Positions 17,904 to 26,504 of a DNA stretch of 64,000 nt are shown here, in pieces (positions within the stretch are counted from its first letter, which is position 1; each line of letters opens with the position of its first letter). Source of the stretch: Paralcaligenes sp. KSB-10 (GTDB taxonomy: Bacteria; Pseudomonadota; Gammaproteobacteria; Burkholderiales; Burkholderiaceae_B); the NCBI RefSeq assembly GCF_021266465.1, contig NZ_CP089848.1:3844001-3908000 (forward strand). Direction: 5' to 3'. Under the pieces are notes generated by a model. It saw nothing but the letters and a program-made list of their open reading frames with translations. It made no database searches and was not told the DNA's origin. Both the position numbers and the translations under genes were made by a program.

Positions 17904-19072
17904 GCAAAGAATCTATCGTTGTTTGCGGCAGCGGTATCGTCGGCCTGGCATGTGCCCTGGGTTTGACCAGGGGCGGCCATGACGTCGCGCTGATCGGGCC
18001 GCGGCAAGCGCTGCCGCCGCCCGCGGCCGATGTCTACTGCCCGCGGGTGTATGCCATTTCCGCCGCCAGCCAGCAATTCCTGGCTGGGCTGGGTGTCTGG
18101 AGCATGCTTGACGCCGGACGCCTGACGCCGATCGAGGCGATGGAAATATATGGCGACGCCCATGGCCGGGTAAATCTTCAGGCCTGGCAGGCGGCGCAAA
18201 CAACTTTGGCCTGGATAGTCGAATCGAGCGAACTCGAGCGTGTGCTGCAACAGGCGGTGCAGGTCTATGGAATACGCTGGCATGACGACAAGTTTCGCGA
18301 GCTGCAGGCTGGCACGGTTCTGGGCGAATCTGGCCAGCGCTTTGCCGCGGATCTGCTGATCGGGGCCGATGGCGCCAAATCGCCGGTGCGCACGGCGGCG
18401 GGCATCCACCTCGATTCCAAGCCCTATCATGCGATCGGCCTGGTGGCGCACTTGAATGCCGAGTTGTCCCATCAGCAAACTGCTTTGCAATGGTTCAATG
18501 CCGAAGGGGTTCTGGCTCTGCTGCCCATGCCGGATACGGCGGAAGGTCATCAGGTTTCCATGGTCTGGTCCATGCCGCAGCGATTGGCGCAAGAATTGCA
18601 GAAACTGCCCGAGCCTGAACGTCACGCAGCGCTGGAAGCGCGGCTGCAGGCCGCAAGCGGCAATCGTCTGGGACGCCTGCGGGTACGCAGCGCGCTTTTG
18701 GGTTTTCCTTTATTCCTGGAGCAAAGCGGCATGATTGCGCCCGGGGTGGCATTGGCCGGCGACGCAGCGCATCGCGTGCATCCGCTGGCGGGGCAAGGTT
18801 TGAATCTGGGCCTGGCCGATGTGCAGACGCTGTTGCGTGTATTGGCAGAAAAAGAAGCCTATCGCCAGGTCGGCGATATGCGTGTGTTACAACGCTACCG
18901 CCGTGCCCGTGCCGAACCGGTTCTGGCCATGAGCCTGGCGACCGACGGCTTGCATCGCTTGTTCGCAGCCCGGTCGGCGTCGGCGGCCTGGATGCGCAAT
19001 GCGGGTATGCAGTGTGTCGATCGTTTGCCTTTCATCAAACGTCTTTTGATCGGCGGCGCGTCAGGTCAGTAA
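17900..19072 (+). CDS. UbiH/UbiF/VisC-family FAD-dependent hydroxylase (ubiquinone synthesis)
   Basis: 390 residues from the ATG at 17900, coupled to mltA by an ATGA overlap. Upstream in-frame residues lie inside mltA and were rejected. The FAD-binding GSGIVG (10-15), GADGAKSPVR (the DG motif) and GDAAHRVHPLAGQGLNLGL (the GD motif) are standard for the UbiH/COQ6 family of aromatic-ring hydroxylases acting on ubiquinone precursors. Which carbon is hydroxylated cannot be read from the sequence. dsbC follows 38 bp later. Confidence 0.9.
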   Translation: MSKESIVVCGSGIVGLACALGLTRGGHDVALIGPRQALPPPAADVYCPRVYAISAASQQFLAGLGVWSMLDAGRLTPIEAMEIYGDAHGRVNLQAWQAAQTTLAWIVESSELERVLQQAVQVYGIRWHDDKFRELQAGTVLGESGQRFAADLLIGADGAKSPVRTAAGIHLDSKPYHAIGLVAHLNAELSHQQTALQWFNAEGVLALLPMPDTAEGHQVSMVWSMPQRLAQELQKLPEPERHAALEARLQAASGNRLGRLRVRSALLGFPLFLEQSGMIAPGVALAGDAAHRVHPLAGQGLNLGLADVQTLLRVLAEKEAYRQVGDMRVLQRYRRARAEPVLAMSLATDGLHRLFAARSASAAWMRNAGMQCVDRLPFIKRLLIGGASGQ

Positions 19073-19110
19073 TTTTTAGGGCGCGGGTGATGCGCTGGAA
19101 AGGAGAATTT

Positions 19111-19893
19111 ATGAATATGCGTTTATCGGGCTGGCTGGCCGCAGTGGCATGCAGCGGCCTGGGATTGTTCAGCTTGCCCGGGCAGGCTCAGGCCGCGCCG
19201 GTACCCGGAGCGGCTCCTTTGGCCGAGTCGGTGCCTGCCTCGCAAGGGAGTGCTGTGCTTGACGATATCAAGAAGGCATTTTCCGCCCGATTCCCGGAAG
19301 TGGATGTGACCGCCGTCAGCGCCACGCCGTTCGACGGTTTGTACGAGGTGCAGATTGGCATGGATGTGGTGTATACCGATGCCAAGGTCAGCTATTTGCT
19401 GCAGGGCTCACTGATCGACACCAAGACTCGTGTCGATCTGACGTCCGAGCGCCTGGCCAAGCTTTCAGAGGTTCCGTTCGCGTCTTTGCCGCTCGATTTG
19501 GCAATTAAACAGGTCAAGGGCAGCGGTGCGCGCAAGATGGCTGTTTTTGAAGATCCCAATTGCGTCTATTGCAAGCGCCTGCATCAGACACTCAAGGGCG
19601 TCGATAACATTACGGTGTATACCTTTTTGCTGCCGATCCTGACTCCCGATTCGGCGGACAAGGCGCGCAATGTCTGGTGCGCCAAAGACCGGGCCGCCGC
19701 GTGGAGCGACTGGATGGTCGATGGCAAGGCCCCTGCGCAGGCGCAGTGCGATACGCCGATAGACCAGATTCTGGCGCTGGGTAAAAAGTTGATGGTGCAG
19801 GGTACTCCGGCCATTATTTTTTCCGACGGTACTCGGGTGAATGGGACCTTGCCTCTGGATGTTTTGCAGCAGAAGCTTGCTAGTTTGAAGTAA
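19111..19893 (+). CDS. dsbC: Thiol:disulfide isomerase DsbC
   Basis: 260 residues from the ATG at 19111, with AAAGGAGAA just upstream. A cleavable signal peptide (LFSLPGQAQA-A) exports it to the periplasm. An N-terminal DsbC dimerisation domain (VLDDIKKAFSARFPEV to the GSLIDTKT region) is followed by a thioredoxin-fold domain with the redox pair CVYC (Cys151/Cys154) and cis-Pro loop GTPAII. It rearranges wrong disulfides. The C-terminal catalytic part also has the second Cys pair (NVWC...QAQC) seen in DsbC. Confidence 0.94.
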   Translation: MNMRLSGWLAAVACSGLGLFSLPGQAQAAPVPGAAPLAESVPASQGSAVLDDIKKAFSARFPEVDVTAVSATPFDGLYEVQIGMDVVYTDAKVSYLLQGSLIDTKTRVDLTSERLAKLSEVPFASLPLDLAIKQVKGSGARKMAVFEDPNCVYCKRLHQTLKGVDNITVYTFLLPILTPDSADKARNVWCAKDRAAAWSDWMVDGKAPAQAQCDTPIDQILALGKKLMVQGTPAIIFSDGTRVNGTLPLDVLQQKLASLK

Positions 19894-19940
19894 GTTGATT
19901 TGTGTTTCCGTGGGGGCTGCTGGTATTTTGAGTCGCGGCA

Positions 19941-20155
19941 ACGGCCGCCCGTTCTGGCCCGGCTCACCTCGCCCGGTCCCGGCTTCGCCGGGACTTCCCG
20001 CGAGCGGAATCCGGGCCGGGGCGGTCGCGAACTCGCGGGAGCGAACAGCCCCCGGCTGTTCGCAAACGTCCCGCTCAAACAACGCTCCCTTGCACCCCCG
20101 TCCCGGATTCCGCTCGCGGCGGGCTCAAGATCGCCTGGCCAGACCGGACGGCCGC
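19941..20155. repeat. Palindromic intergenic element with nested inverted repeats (element C)
   Basis: The 429-bp gap between dsbC and ohrR is filled by a GC-rich structure. Imperfect outer arms (19941-19962 against 20135-20155) enclose a perfect 17-bp inverted repeat, 19999-20015 against 20102-20118 (CGCGAGCGGAATCCGGG). Inside is a perfect 10-bp hairpin, GCGAACAGCC / GGCTGTTCGC, at 20041-20063. The hairpin is flanked by GAACTCGC and GCTCAAAC, the same flanks as the central hairpins of the two related elements at 52.7-53.2 kb. Frames across it look like chance. A small GCCGGGAC-type hairpin (GTCCCGGCTTCGCCGGGAC) sits at 19977-19993. Confidence 0.65.
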
Positions 20156-20271
20156 TGGCGCCGGCGTGTGCTGTGCGGGGGGGATATGCGGGATGCGGAT
20201 GAGGTGTGTTTCGGTCTATGGCGAGATGTGTGGATTGGAAATTTTTTGCGTTTCCCTCATTTGAGTAGTGT

Positions 20272-20300
20272 GCTATTAAATAGCTTGACATTAAATAGTG
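20272..20300 (+). promoter_or_regulatory. OhrR operator upstream of ohrR
   Basis: AT-rich inverted and direct repeats, GCTATTAAATAGC at 20272-20284 and ATTAAATAGTG at 20290-20300, lie 23-51 bp before the ohrR start. The same TAAATAG/CTATT words recur upstream of ohr. This matches the known AT-rich OhrR boxes and implies autoregulation. Confidence 0.65.
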
Positions 20301-20322
20301 AAATTGCTACCATTTTGACATC

Positions 20323-20799
20323 ATGAGCGCGAAACAGATTTCCAGGTCGTCTTCCAAATCCGGTGCGGATCGGTCCTTGTTGCTCGACAGCCAGTTGTGC
20401 TTTGCACTGTATTCCACGGTGCTGGCGATGAACAAGGTGTATCGCAAGGTGCTGGCCGATCTTGATCTCACATACCCTCAGTATCTGGTGATGCTGGTGC
20501 TGTGGGAATGCGACGGTATTACGGTATCCGATATAGGCCAGCGCCTGTTTCTGGATTCTGCAACGCTTACGCCTTTGCTCAAGCGCCTCGAGGCGGCGAA
20601 GCTTGTTTCGCGCACGCGCGATATCAACGACGAACGGCAAGTCATTGTGGCCTTGACGGCGGCGGGGCGTAATTTGCGCAAGAAGGCGCAGAAAGTGCCC
20701 GATAGCGTTATTTGCGCTACCGAATGCTCGCCCGCGGAACTCGTGGCGATGACGCAGCAGTTGGGTGCGTTGCGACAAAAGCTCGTGAAAAATGTATGA
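20323..20799 (+). CDS. ohrR: OhrR, MarR-family organic peroxide sensor/repressor
   Basis: 158 residues. A winged-helix MarR core ([40 protein letters not shown]...[17 protein letters not shown], shown in part) is preceded by [10 protein letters not shown] with the reactive Cys26. Further Cys residues near the C-terminus (ICATEC) suggest the two-Cys Xanthomonas-type OhrR, oxidised to an inter-subunit disulfide. When reduced it represses ohr; organic hydroperoxides release it. It lies directly upstream of ohr and has OhrR-like boxes at its own promoter. Confidence 0.93.
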   Translation: MSAKQISRSSSKSGADRSLLLDSQLCFALYSTVLAMNKVYRKVLADLDLTYPQYLVMLVLWECDGITVSDIGQRLFLDSATLTPLLKRLEAAKLVSRTRDINDERQVIVALTAAGRNLRKKAQKVPDSVICATECSPAELVAMTQQLGALRQKLVKNV

Positions 20800-20871
20800 G
20801 CGTTTTTTTCTGCCCCTGATTCGTGCGGGCGGAAAGATAGTGGGTTTGCAGTCCTTGCTTGTTTTTTGAAT

Positions 20872-20911
20872 TTTAAATAGTTTGCTATTAAATTGTTGGC
20901 TATTTAAATAG
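20872..20911 (+). promoter_or_regulatory. OhrR operators upstream of ohr
   Basis: The words TAAATAG-TTTG-CTATTA (20874-20890) and the perfect palindrome CTATTTAAATAG (20900-20911) lie 68-107 bp before ohr. They match the sites upstream of ohrR, which supports a shared repressor. Confidence 0.65.
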
Positions 20912-20978
20912 GCGGTTAATGGCCTTGTTTGCGGCCTGTCATCCAGGCTGAATCTTTATCTCTTGAAGGAGCACCACC

Positions 20979-21404
20979 ATGTCAATCGAAAAAGTCCTTT
21001 ATCGTTCCAACGCCACTGCGACCGGAGGCCGAGACGGCCGCGGTGTTTCTTCCGATGGCGTACTGGATGTCAAGCTTACGACGCCTCGTGAATTGGGTGG
21101 CGCCGGAGACAAGGGAACGAATCCCGAGCAACTGTTCGCCGTGGGCTACTCGGCTTGCTTTCTCGGCGCCATGAAGTTTGTGGCGAATCGCGAAAAAATT
21201 GCCTTGCCGGCCGATGTATCGGTTAACGGCATTGTCGGCATAGGGCCTATTCCCACCGGCTTTGGCATTGAGGTCGAGCTCAGGATCTCGCTGCCCGGGC
21301 TGGAGCGCGCGCAGGCCGAATCGCTGGTTGCGCAGGCACATATTGTTTGCCCCTACTCGAATGCCACACGCGGCAATATCGATGTGACTTTGACCATTTT
21401 GTAA
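20979..21404 (+). CDS. ohr: Organic hydroperoxide resistance protein Ohr
   Basis: 141 residues, the typical length. A GAAGGAG Shine-Dalgarno precedes the ATG. It is a thiol peroxidase of the Ohr/OsmC family that reduces organic hydroperoxides with lipoyl reductants. The peroxidatic Cys60 is in GYSACF and the resolving Cys124 in [14 protein letters not shown]. It pairs with ohrR and is probably derepressed by peroxide. Confidence 0.96.
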   Translation: MSIEKVLYRSNATATGGRDGRGVSSDGVLDVKLTTPRELGGAGDKGTNPEQLFAVGYSACFLGAMKFVANREKIALPADVSVNGIVGIGPIPTGFGIEVELRISLPGLERAQAESLVAQAHIVCPYSNATRGNIDVTLTIL

Positions 21405-21412
21405 GCGGTTTC

Positions 21413-21467
21413 GGATACGCCGTGCGGCGTATCCATGGACGCCTGGATCGCCGTGTCGGATCCAGGC
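21413..21467. terminator. Two adjacent hairpins between convergent ohr and iclR genes
   Basis: A perfect 9-bp hairpin, GGATACGCC-GTGC-GGCGTATCC (21413-21434), is followed six bases later by a second, GCCTGGATC / GATCCAGGC (21441-21467). They lie 8 bp after ohr. There is no T-run, so they are either bidirectional factor-dependent ends or RNA-stabilising 3' structures. Confidence 0.5.
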
Positions 21468-21498
21468 CAGTGAGGCTGCCGGCGCCTCGGCTCGCGGT

Positions 21499-22323
21499 TT
21501 ATTTATGCAAGTATCCCAATTGCTGCGATAACGCGGCGGCGGCATGCAGCAAAGCCTGGACGACCTTGTCCGGGTGAGCTCCTGTCCAGCGAAACTCGGG
21601 AATCAGAAAGCCCAGGCTACCGACTATCTCACCCTCGCCGTTGAAAAACGGCGCCGCAACGCCCACCGTATTGGGTGTGCGGTGCGAGTGCGTAATGGCA
21701 TGGCCGTCTGCGCGGATGCGTTGCAGCGATTCATTTATCTCGGTTTCGTCCGGAATCAGACCCAGTACGGGAGAAAGTTCCTTTTTGGCTATGGCCCGGC
21801 TGATTTCCTCTTCGCTCAAGTGTGCCAGCAGCACCCGTGCCGTTGCTCCCCATACCAGAGGTTCCAAAGCGTTGAGCCGGATGTTGTAGCGCATCGGATC
21901 GGCTGGCGAACCGCTGGCGGCATGGAACATTTTCAGTTGCTGGCGTTCCAGCAAGGTCAGAAGCGAGGTTTCGTTAAATTGCGCCGAGAGTTCCTGCAGA
22001 TAGGGCTCGGCCAGCTTGCCATACGACATCCGTGTGCCGAGCTTGCCTGCCATCCGGTACAGCTCCAGGCCCGGGCCGAACACACCGGCCGATTCGTGAC
22101 GCGCGTATTCATTCGCGCATAAAGTGGCCAATAGCCTGTGAACCGAACTGCGCGGCAAATTCAGGCGCTGTGCCAGGCTCTGGGCAGTTTCACCTGGATA
22201 ATCCACCAGGCACTGCAGCAATAGCAATATTCGTTTGACGGTGCTGGTTTCTTTCACTTCATTTCCCAAGCCGGGCGACGCTGCGCGCGCCGGGCCAGAC
22301 CTGGTCTTGCCTGTTTCTTCCAT
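21499..22323 (-). CDS. IclR-family transcriptional regulator
   Basis: 274 residues. An N-terminal winged helix-turn-helix (STVKRILLLLQCL...ETAQSLAQRLNLPRSSVHRLLATL) is followed by the IclR effector domain, with ARVLLAHLSEEE and THSHRTPNTVGVAAPFFNGEGEIVGSLG. Its gene is divergent from the SDR/MmgE/Bug operon starting at 22534, the usual arrangement for a local regulator. A 19-bp inverted repeat lies between them. The effector is unknown. Confidence 0.93.
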   Translation of the reverse strand: MEETGKTRSGPARAASPGLGNEVKETSTVKRILLLLQCLVDYPGETAQSLAQRLNLPRSSVHRLLATLCANEYARHESAGVFGPGLELYRMAGKLGTRMSYGKLAEPYLQELSAQFNETSLLTLLERQQLKMFHAASGSPADPMRYNIRLNALEPLVWGATARVLLAHLSEEEISRAIAKKELSPVLGLIPDETEINESLQRIRADGHAITHSHRTPNTVGVAAPFFNGEGEIVGSLGFLIPEFRWTGAHPDKVVQALLHAAAALSQQLGYLHK

Positions 22324-22395
22324 TACCGCCTGCTCTCTCTTTGATTGGTCTCCACGAATTGTAGGGACTCGTTATGCAACCGTCATTTCCTGGCA

Positions 22396-22457
22396 TTGAC
22401 AAACCAGGTCATCGCGTCAATAATTATCATTAATTGAACCATTGTCTCATTGAATGG
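22396..22457 (+). promoter_or_regulatory. Promoter and candidate IclR operator of the SDR operon
   Basis: TTGACA (22396-22401), a 17-bp spacer and AATAAT (22419-22424) give a good sigma-70 promoter facing the SDR gene. Just downstream, CCATT-N9-AATGG (22439-22457) forms an inverted repeat placed to block the start of transcription. Assignment to the divergent IclR protein is inference from position. Confidence 0.45.
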
Positions 22458-22533
22458 ACATTATAGTGAAATAATAGCAGCAGAGACAGAGCGGTTCAAA
22501 CGCCGCCGCGTCATTACAACAAGGGAACCGGAT

Positions 22534-23289
22534 ATGGAATTGAACTTCGCAGGACGCACGGCGTTGGTCACTGGCGCCAGCCAGGGCATAGGACGGGCCA
22601 CGGCGCGTATGCTGGCCCTGGCCGGTGTCAATGTGGTGGGGGTGGCGCGGCGCAAGGAATTGGTGGACAAGCTCGCGACCGAAGTCGCCGGGCAAGGCCG
22701 CGGCAAGATTACCGCCCTGGAGGCGGATTTCTACGATGAAGACGCTCCCGAGCGGGTAGCCGCCGAGGCACAGCGGCTGCTGGGCCATGTGGATATTCTC
22801 ATTAATGCGGCGGGCGCGAGTCGGCCGGTGCAGTTCGATGCCACTCGAGAGCAGTGGACGGAAGGCATGGTACTGAACTTTTTCCGCATTCGGGAACTGA
22901 CGCATGCGATCATCCCCGGCATGCGCCAGCAAGGATGGGGCAGGGTTATCACATTCACCGGCACGTCGGAACCGCGAATGCTGAATGCCGCCTTCACCGC
23001 CAAAGCGGCCGTGCACGTATGGTCCAAGGGGCTGTCGCGCGAAGTCGCGGCAGACGGCGTTACCATGAATTGCCTGCAGCCTGGACGTATCCGCAGCGAG
23101 CAAATACTGCGGCGCTATCCCACAGCGGAAAGCGAACGCGAATACGCACAGGCTGAAATTCCCCTGGGCCGCTTCGGCGAACCCGAGGAAATCGCTGCGG
23201 TGGCGGTTTTCCTGGCATCACCCCTGGCCGGCTATGTCACCGGCACAGTCATCCCGGTCGACGGCGGCTCCAGCCGCTTCGCATTTTGA
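22534..23289 (+). CDS. SDR-family protein lacking the catalytic tyrosine
   Basis: 251 residues from the ATG at 22534, with AAGGGA upstream. The Rossmann motif TGASQGIG (about 13-20), the NAAG motif (INAAGAS) and a C-terminal PVDGGSS are classical SDR features. However, the YxxxK position reads AFTAK: the Lys is kept, the Tyr is replaced by Ala with a neighbouring Phe, and the Ser region reads TGTSEP. Either it uses another acid or it is not a normal oxidoreductase. It overlaps the upstream edge of the MmgE/PrpD gene and is the first gene of the 22.5-27.5 kb operon. Confidence 0.82.
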   Translation: MELNFAGRTALVTGASQGIGRATARMLALAGVNVVGVARRKELVDKLATEVAGQGRGKITALEADFYDEDAPERVAAEAQRLLGHVDILINAAGASRPVQFDATREQWTEGMVLNFFRIRELTHAIIPGMRQQGWGRVITFTGTSEPRMLNAAFTAKAAVHVWSKGLSREVAADGVTMNCLQPGRIRSEQILRRYPTAESEREYAQAEIPLGRFGEPEEIAAVAVFLASPLAGYVTGTVIPVDGGSSRFAF

Positions 23290-23291
23290 CG

Positions 23292-24707
23292 ATGAATGCC
23301 CTGCCCACAAAACCCGAATTGAATGCGCCCACGGTGCTGGAGAATCTGGCTGGGCTGGTGCATTCGGTGCGCTACGACGAGTTGCCCGCGGAGGTCGTCA
23401 CGACCGCCAAGGCACTGATCGTGGATACGCTCGGTTGCGCCTATGGAGGCATGCACAGCGATGTCGGCACAGCAGTCCGTCGCATGGCCGCCGATTGCGG
23501 CGGTTCGGCGCAATCCACGCTGATAGGAATTGGCGGAAAAACCTCGGCGGCATTGGCCGCTTTCGTCAATGGCAGCCTGCTGCGCTATTTGGACAGCAAC
23601 GATTATTACTTCGCGCGGGATCCGGCGCATCCCAGCGGCAACCTGGCAGTGGCGTTGGCGGTGGGTGAACGCGAGCACCGCAGCGGCAAGGATCTTCTGG
23701 CCGCACTGGTGGCGGCGTACGAAGTGCATTTGCGCTTATGCAATTTTGCGGGCGAACCATCGCTGTGGCGGCGCGGCTGGCATCATGGCACCAATGCGCA
23801 GTTTTCAACAGCGGCATTGGCTGCGCGACTCAGTTGGGACGATCCCTTGCGCACGGCGCACGCCATGGCCATAGCGGGCACCCATCAGAACACGCTGGCG
23901 CAATTGCAAAGCGGTGCGGTTTCCATGATCAAGGCAACAGCCGAAGCCTGGGTCGCCAAGGCCGGCATTGAGGCCGCGTTGCTGGCGGGCCATGGCGTAA
24001 CAGGGCCGCTCCCCTTGATGGAAGGCGCGAACGGCTGGGCAGCCAGTGTGGCCGGCCACGTGGATTTCGAGGCGCTGACCGCGCCGGTTTCAGATGGTCA
24101 TCGATATTATTTGCTGGAAACCAGTGTCAAGCCATACCCTGCGGTCGCCACGGCGCTGGCGCCGATACGTGCGGCGATTGAACTGCATCGCGCCGCGGCG
24201 CCTCGCCCGGCCGATATCGAAAGAATAGTCGTACACCTACCAGGTTTTGCCCTGGGGACTCCGTCGGCCCATCCCGGGCGTCGATATCCCGCCAGCATTG
24301 AAAGCGCCCAGCACAGTTTTTACTATTGCACGGTTATCGCACTGCTGGACGGCGCGTGCGGCGAGGCGCAATTCTCGGATGCGAGGCTGACCGACGCAAC
24401 GGTGCGCGAATTGCTCGCCAGGACGGAGCTGGCGGAAGACCCCGCTTTGAATGACTTGTGGCCGCAGGCCGCGGGTGGCGCCGTGGATCTTCATATGCGC
24501 GATGGCACAGTGCGTAGTCATCGTTGCCCCTATCCACCGGGCCACCCCCGGTTTCCCCTGGATGCCGGTGAGTTGGCCGACAAGTTTTACGGCTACGCGG
24601 CACCGGTTCTTTCCCGGCGCCGCGCGCAGGCGCTGCATGATGCAGTGGACGGTCTGGAGGACTGTGCCGACTTGCGTGATTTGACCGAATTGCTGGCTGC
24701 TCCATAG
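23292..24707 (+). CDS. MmgE/PrpD family protein (paralogue 1)
   Basis: 471 residues from the ATG at 23292 (a TTG at 23286 is possible). The family includes 2-methylcitrate dehydratase PrpD, cis-aconitate decarboxylase and iminodisuccinate epimerase. Visible signatures are LIVDTLGCAYGG near residue 40, RYLDSND, LAVALAVGEREHRSG, and KPYPAVATALAPI. The KxLHxGxA block of the other three paralogues is replaced here by MIKATAEAWVAKAGIE, so this copy is divergent at what is normally an active-site segment. It lies 2 bp after the SDR gene and 68 bp before a Bug receptor. Confidence 0.85.
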   Translation: MNALPTKPELNAPTVLENLAGLVHSVRYDELPAEVVTTAKALIVDTLGCAYGGMHSDVGTAVRRMAADCGGSAQSTLIGIGGKTSAALAAFVNGSLLRYLDSNDYYFARDPAHPSGNLAVALAVGEREHRSGKDLLAALVAAYEVHLRLCNFAGEPSLWRRGWHHGTNAQFSTAALAARLSWDDPLRTAHAMAIAGTHQNTLAQLQSGAVSMIKATAEAWVAKAGIEAALLAGHGVTGPLPLMEGANGWAASVAGHVDFEALTAPVSDGHRYYLLETSVKPYPAVATALAPIRAAIELHRAAAPRPADIERIVVHLPGFALGTPSAHPGRRYPASIESAQHSFYYCTVIALLDGACGEAQFSDARLTDATVRELLARTELAEDPALNDLWPQAAGGAVDLHMRDGTVRSHRCPYPPGHPRFPLDAGELADKFYGYAAPVLSRRRAQALHDAVDGLEDCADLRDLTELLAAP

Positions 24708-24775
24708 CCGGCCGATTCGGTTTCCTCTCAATTGAACATAAAACATACAACGCATAGTGCGATAAGGAGACATCC

Positions 24776-25762
24776 ATGTTCCGACTTTTTTCCAGGCGCG
24801 GCTGCGGCAGTTTTGCTTTGCTGGGAGCGCTGCTTGCGGCTCCGCTGGCTTGTCAGGCGCAGGCCTACCCGACCAGGCCCATCCATTTGGTTGTTCCTTT
24901 CCCGCCTGGAGGCGTCGCCGATCTGATCGCGCGCCCGATTGCCGACAAGATCAGCAAGGAGCTGGGGCAGCCGGTCATCGTCGACAACCATGGGGGAGCC
25001 ACTGGAACGATAGGCGCGGCATTGGTTGCCAATTCCCAGCCCGATGGTTACACGCTGCTGTTTGGTACGACGAATGAAATTGCAATGAGTCCTACTTTAT
25101 ATAAGTCATTGCCGTACAACCCGGTCAAATCGTTCGCGCCGATCATGCCGGTTGCCGAATTTCCCAATGTGCTGGTGGTGAGCCCCATGACGGACGCCAA
25201 GTCGTTCGCCGAGTTGATCGAACTGGCGAAGGCCCGGAAAAAAAGCCTGTCTTTCGCATCGTCCGGCGTAGGCAGTACGAATCACCTGACGGCGGAAATC
25301 TTCAAGTCGCTGGCCAAGGTCAATATCCTGCATGTCCCTTATAAGGGGGGCGGACCGGCGTTGATAGGCCTGATCGGCGGCCAGGTTGATGCGATGTTCG
25401 CTACATTGCCGTCGGCGATCACCATGATCAGGGGCGGCAAGCTCAAGGCCCTGGCAGTCACCGGCGAACGGCGCTCGCCCGCACTGCCCGATGTACCCAC
25501 CGCCAAGGAGGCCGGTATGCCGGGCTTGGTCGTGACAACCTGGAACGGTGTGCTGGCGCCGGCGGGCACTCCTGACGCTGTGGTGGATCGTGTGCATCGC
25601 GCGCTTCTCCTGGCCGTGGCCGATCCCGACATAAAGAAAAGGCTGGCCGCGGTCGGTGCCGAGACGATGAGCATGACGCCGCAGGCATTCGCCGCTCTTA
25701 TACATAGCGATTTCGATCGCTGGTCCGAGGTCATAAAAGGGGCAGGAATCAAGGCCGAATGA
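24776..25762 (+). CDS. Bug/TctC-family periplasmic solute-binding receptor (1)
   Basis: 328 residues. The signal peptide ends at CQAQA-YPTRP. The Bug fold is shown by YPTRPIHLVVPFPPGG, DLIARPIADK, QPDGYTLLFG, the ligand-loop motif HVPYKGGGPAL, and LPDVPTAKEAGMPG. Such receptors bind carboxylates or amides and feed TctAB membrane pairs, none of which is in the window. It sits between the MmgE/PrpD gene and an unknown protein gene in one plus-strand operon. Confidence 0.92.
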   Translation: MFRLFSRRGCGSFALLGALLAAPLACQAQAYPTRPIHLVVPFPPGGVADLIARPIADKISKELGQPVIVDNHGGATGTIGAALVANSQPDGYTLLFGTTNEIAMSPTLYKSLPYNPVKSFAPIMPVAEFPNVLVVSPMTDAKSFAELIELAKARKKSLSFASSGVGSTNHLTAEIFKSLAKVNILHVPYKGGGPALIGLIGGQVDAMFATLPSAITMIRGGKLKALAVTGERRSPALPDVPTAKEAGMPGLVVTTWNGVLAPAGTPDAVVDRVHRALLLAVADPDIKKRLAAVGAETMSMTPQAFAALIHSDFDRWSEVIKGAGIKAE

Positions 25763-25793
25763 ATCAAGACATAGAGCCGCACAAGGAGACGAA

Positions 25794-26504
25794 ATGAGTG
25801 CATTGATGGGATCCGGCGCTTTGGCGCTTTGGCTGGATGTTGCAGCCCAACTCGACCGTGAAACAGATGGATGGTATGTCGACGAGCATTTGCCCGACCG
25901 GATCGACACTGGCGGGTATCTGCGAGCTCGCCGCTACCAGGCGCTGGAAGGGGAGCCAGCTTATTTTTCCATGTTCGAGGCATCGACGCCGGAGGCGCTG
26001 GCAAGCGAGGGCTATCTGAGCCTGGTCGGGAAAATCAGCGATCAGTCGCAGCGTATTCGCGCCGGTTTTTCCAATGTCGTGCGCAACACTTTCCGGGTGA
26101 GGGCCAGCATGGGGAGGGGCTTGGGAGCTGTGATGGCCAGTTTGCGGCTTAAGGCCTCAGGCGCGAATCCGGCCGGGCTTGCCGCCGCCATGGATGAACA
26201 GGTGCCTGCGCTGCTGCGCCGGCACGGTATCGTGGGTGTTCATTGGATGGAGGCCGCACCCGAAGTGCGCGCCCGCATGGATTCAGTACGCGCGGTTGGG
26301 CAGCAGGATCGGTCCGCTGACTATGTGCTGCTGATCGAGGCCACACGCCAAGCCGAGATTCTCCCGCTGCGCGCAGCGCTTTTATCCACAACAGCACTTG
26401 CGGAATTGGGCTGGAGCGAAGAAGGTTTCGGCATTTACAGCCTGCTTTATGAAGTATCGGGCCGGCCCGCCGGCAACGAAATAATATTGGGAGACAGAAT
26501 ATGA
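25794..26504 (+). CDS. Uncharacterised protein with two dimeric alpha/beta-barrel-like repeats
   Basis: 236 residues, with no signal peptide or membrane segment. The N-terminal WYVDEHLPDRIDTGGYLRARRYQ resembles the WYxxEHLPxR helix of EthD/DUF4286-like dimeric alpha-beta barrel proteins. The second half (DYVLLIEATRQAEILPLRAALL) may be a second ferredoxin-like repeat. No function can be assigned. It overlaps the next Bug gene by 4 bp (ATGA) and follows a Bug gene by 31 bp, so it is tightly linked to the catabolic operon, possibly as a small-molecule isomerase or mono-oxygenase-like enzyme (inference). Confidence 0.7.
   Translation: MSALMGSGALALWLDVAAQLDRETDGWYVDEHLPDRIDTGGYLRARRYQALEGEPAYFSMFEASTPEALASEGYLSLVGKISDQSQRIRAGFSNVVRNTFRVRASMGRGLGAVMASLRLKASGANPAGLAAAMDEQVPALLRRHGIVGVHWMEAAPEVRARMDSVRAVGQQDRSADYVLLIEATRQAEILPLRAALLSTTALAELGWSEEGFGIYSLLYEVSGRPAGNEIILGDRI

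Noticed and set aside
19895-20326. Plus- and minus-strand frames over 140 codons between dsbC and ohrR
   Set aside because: They span the nested inverted repeats and operator sites and show no conserved protein features.
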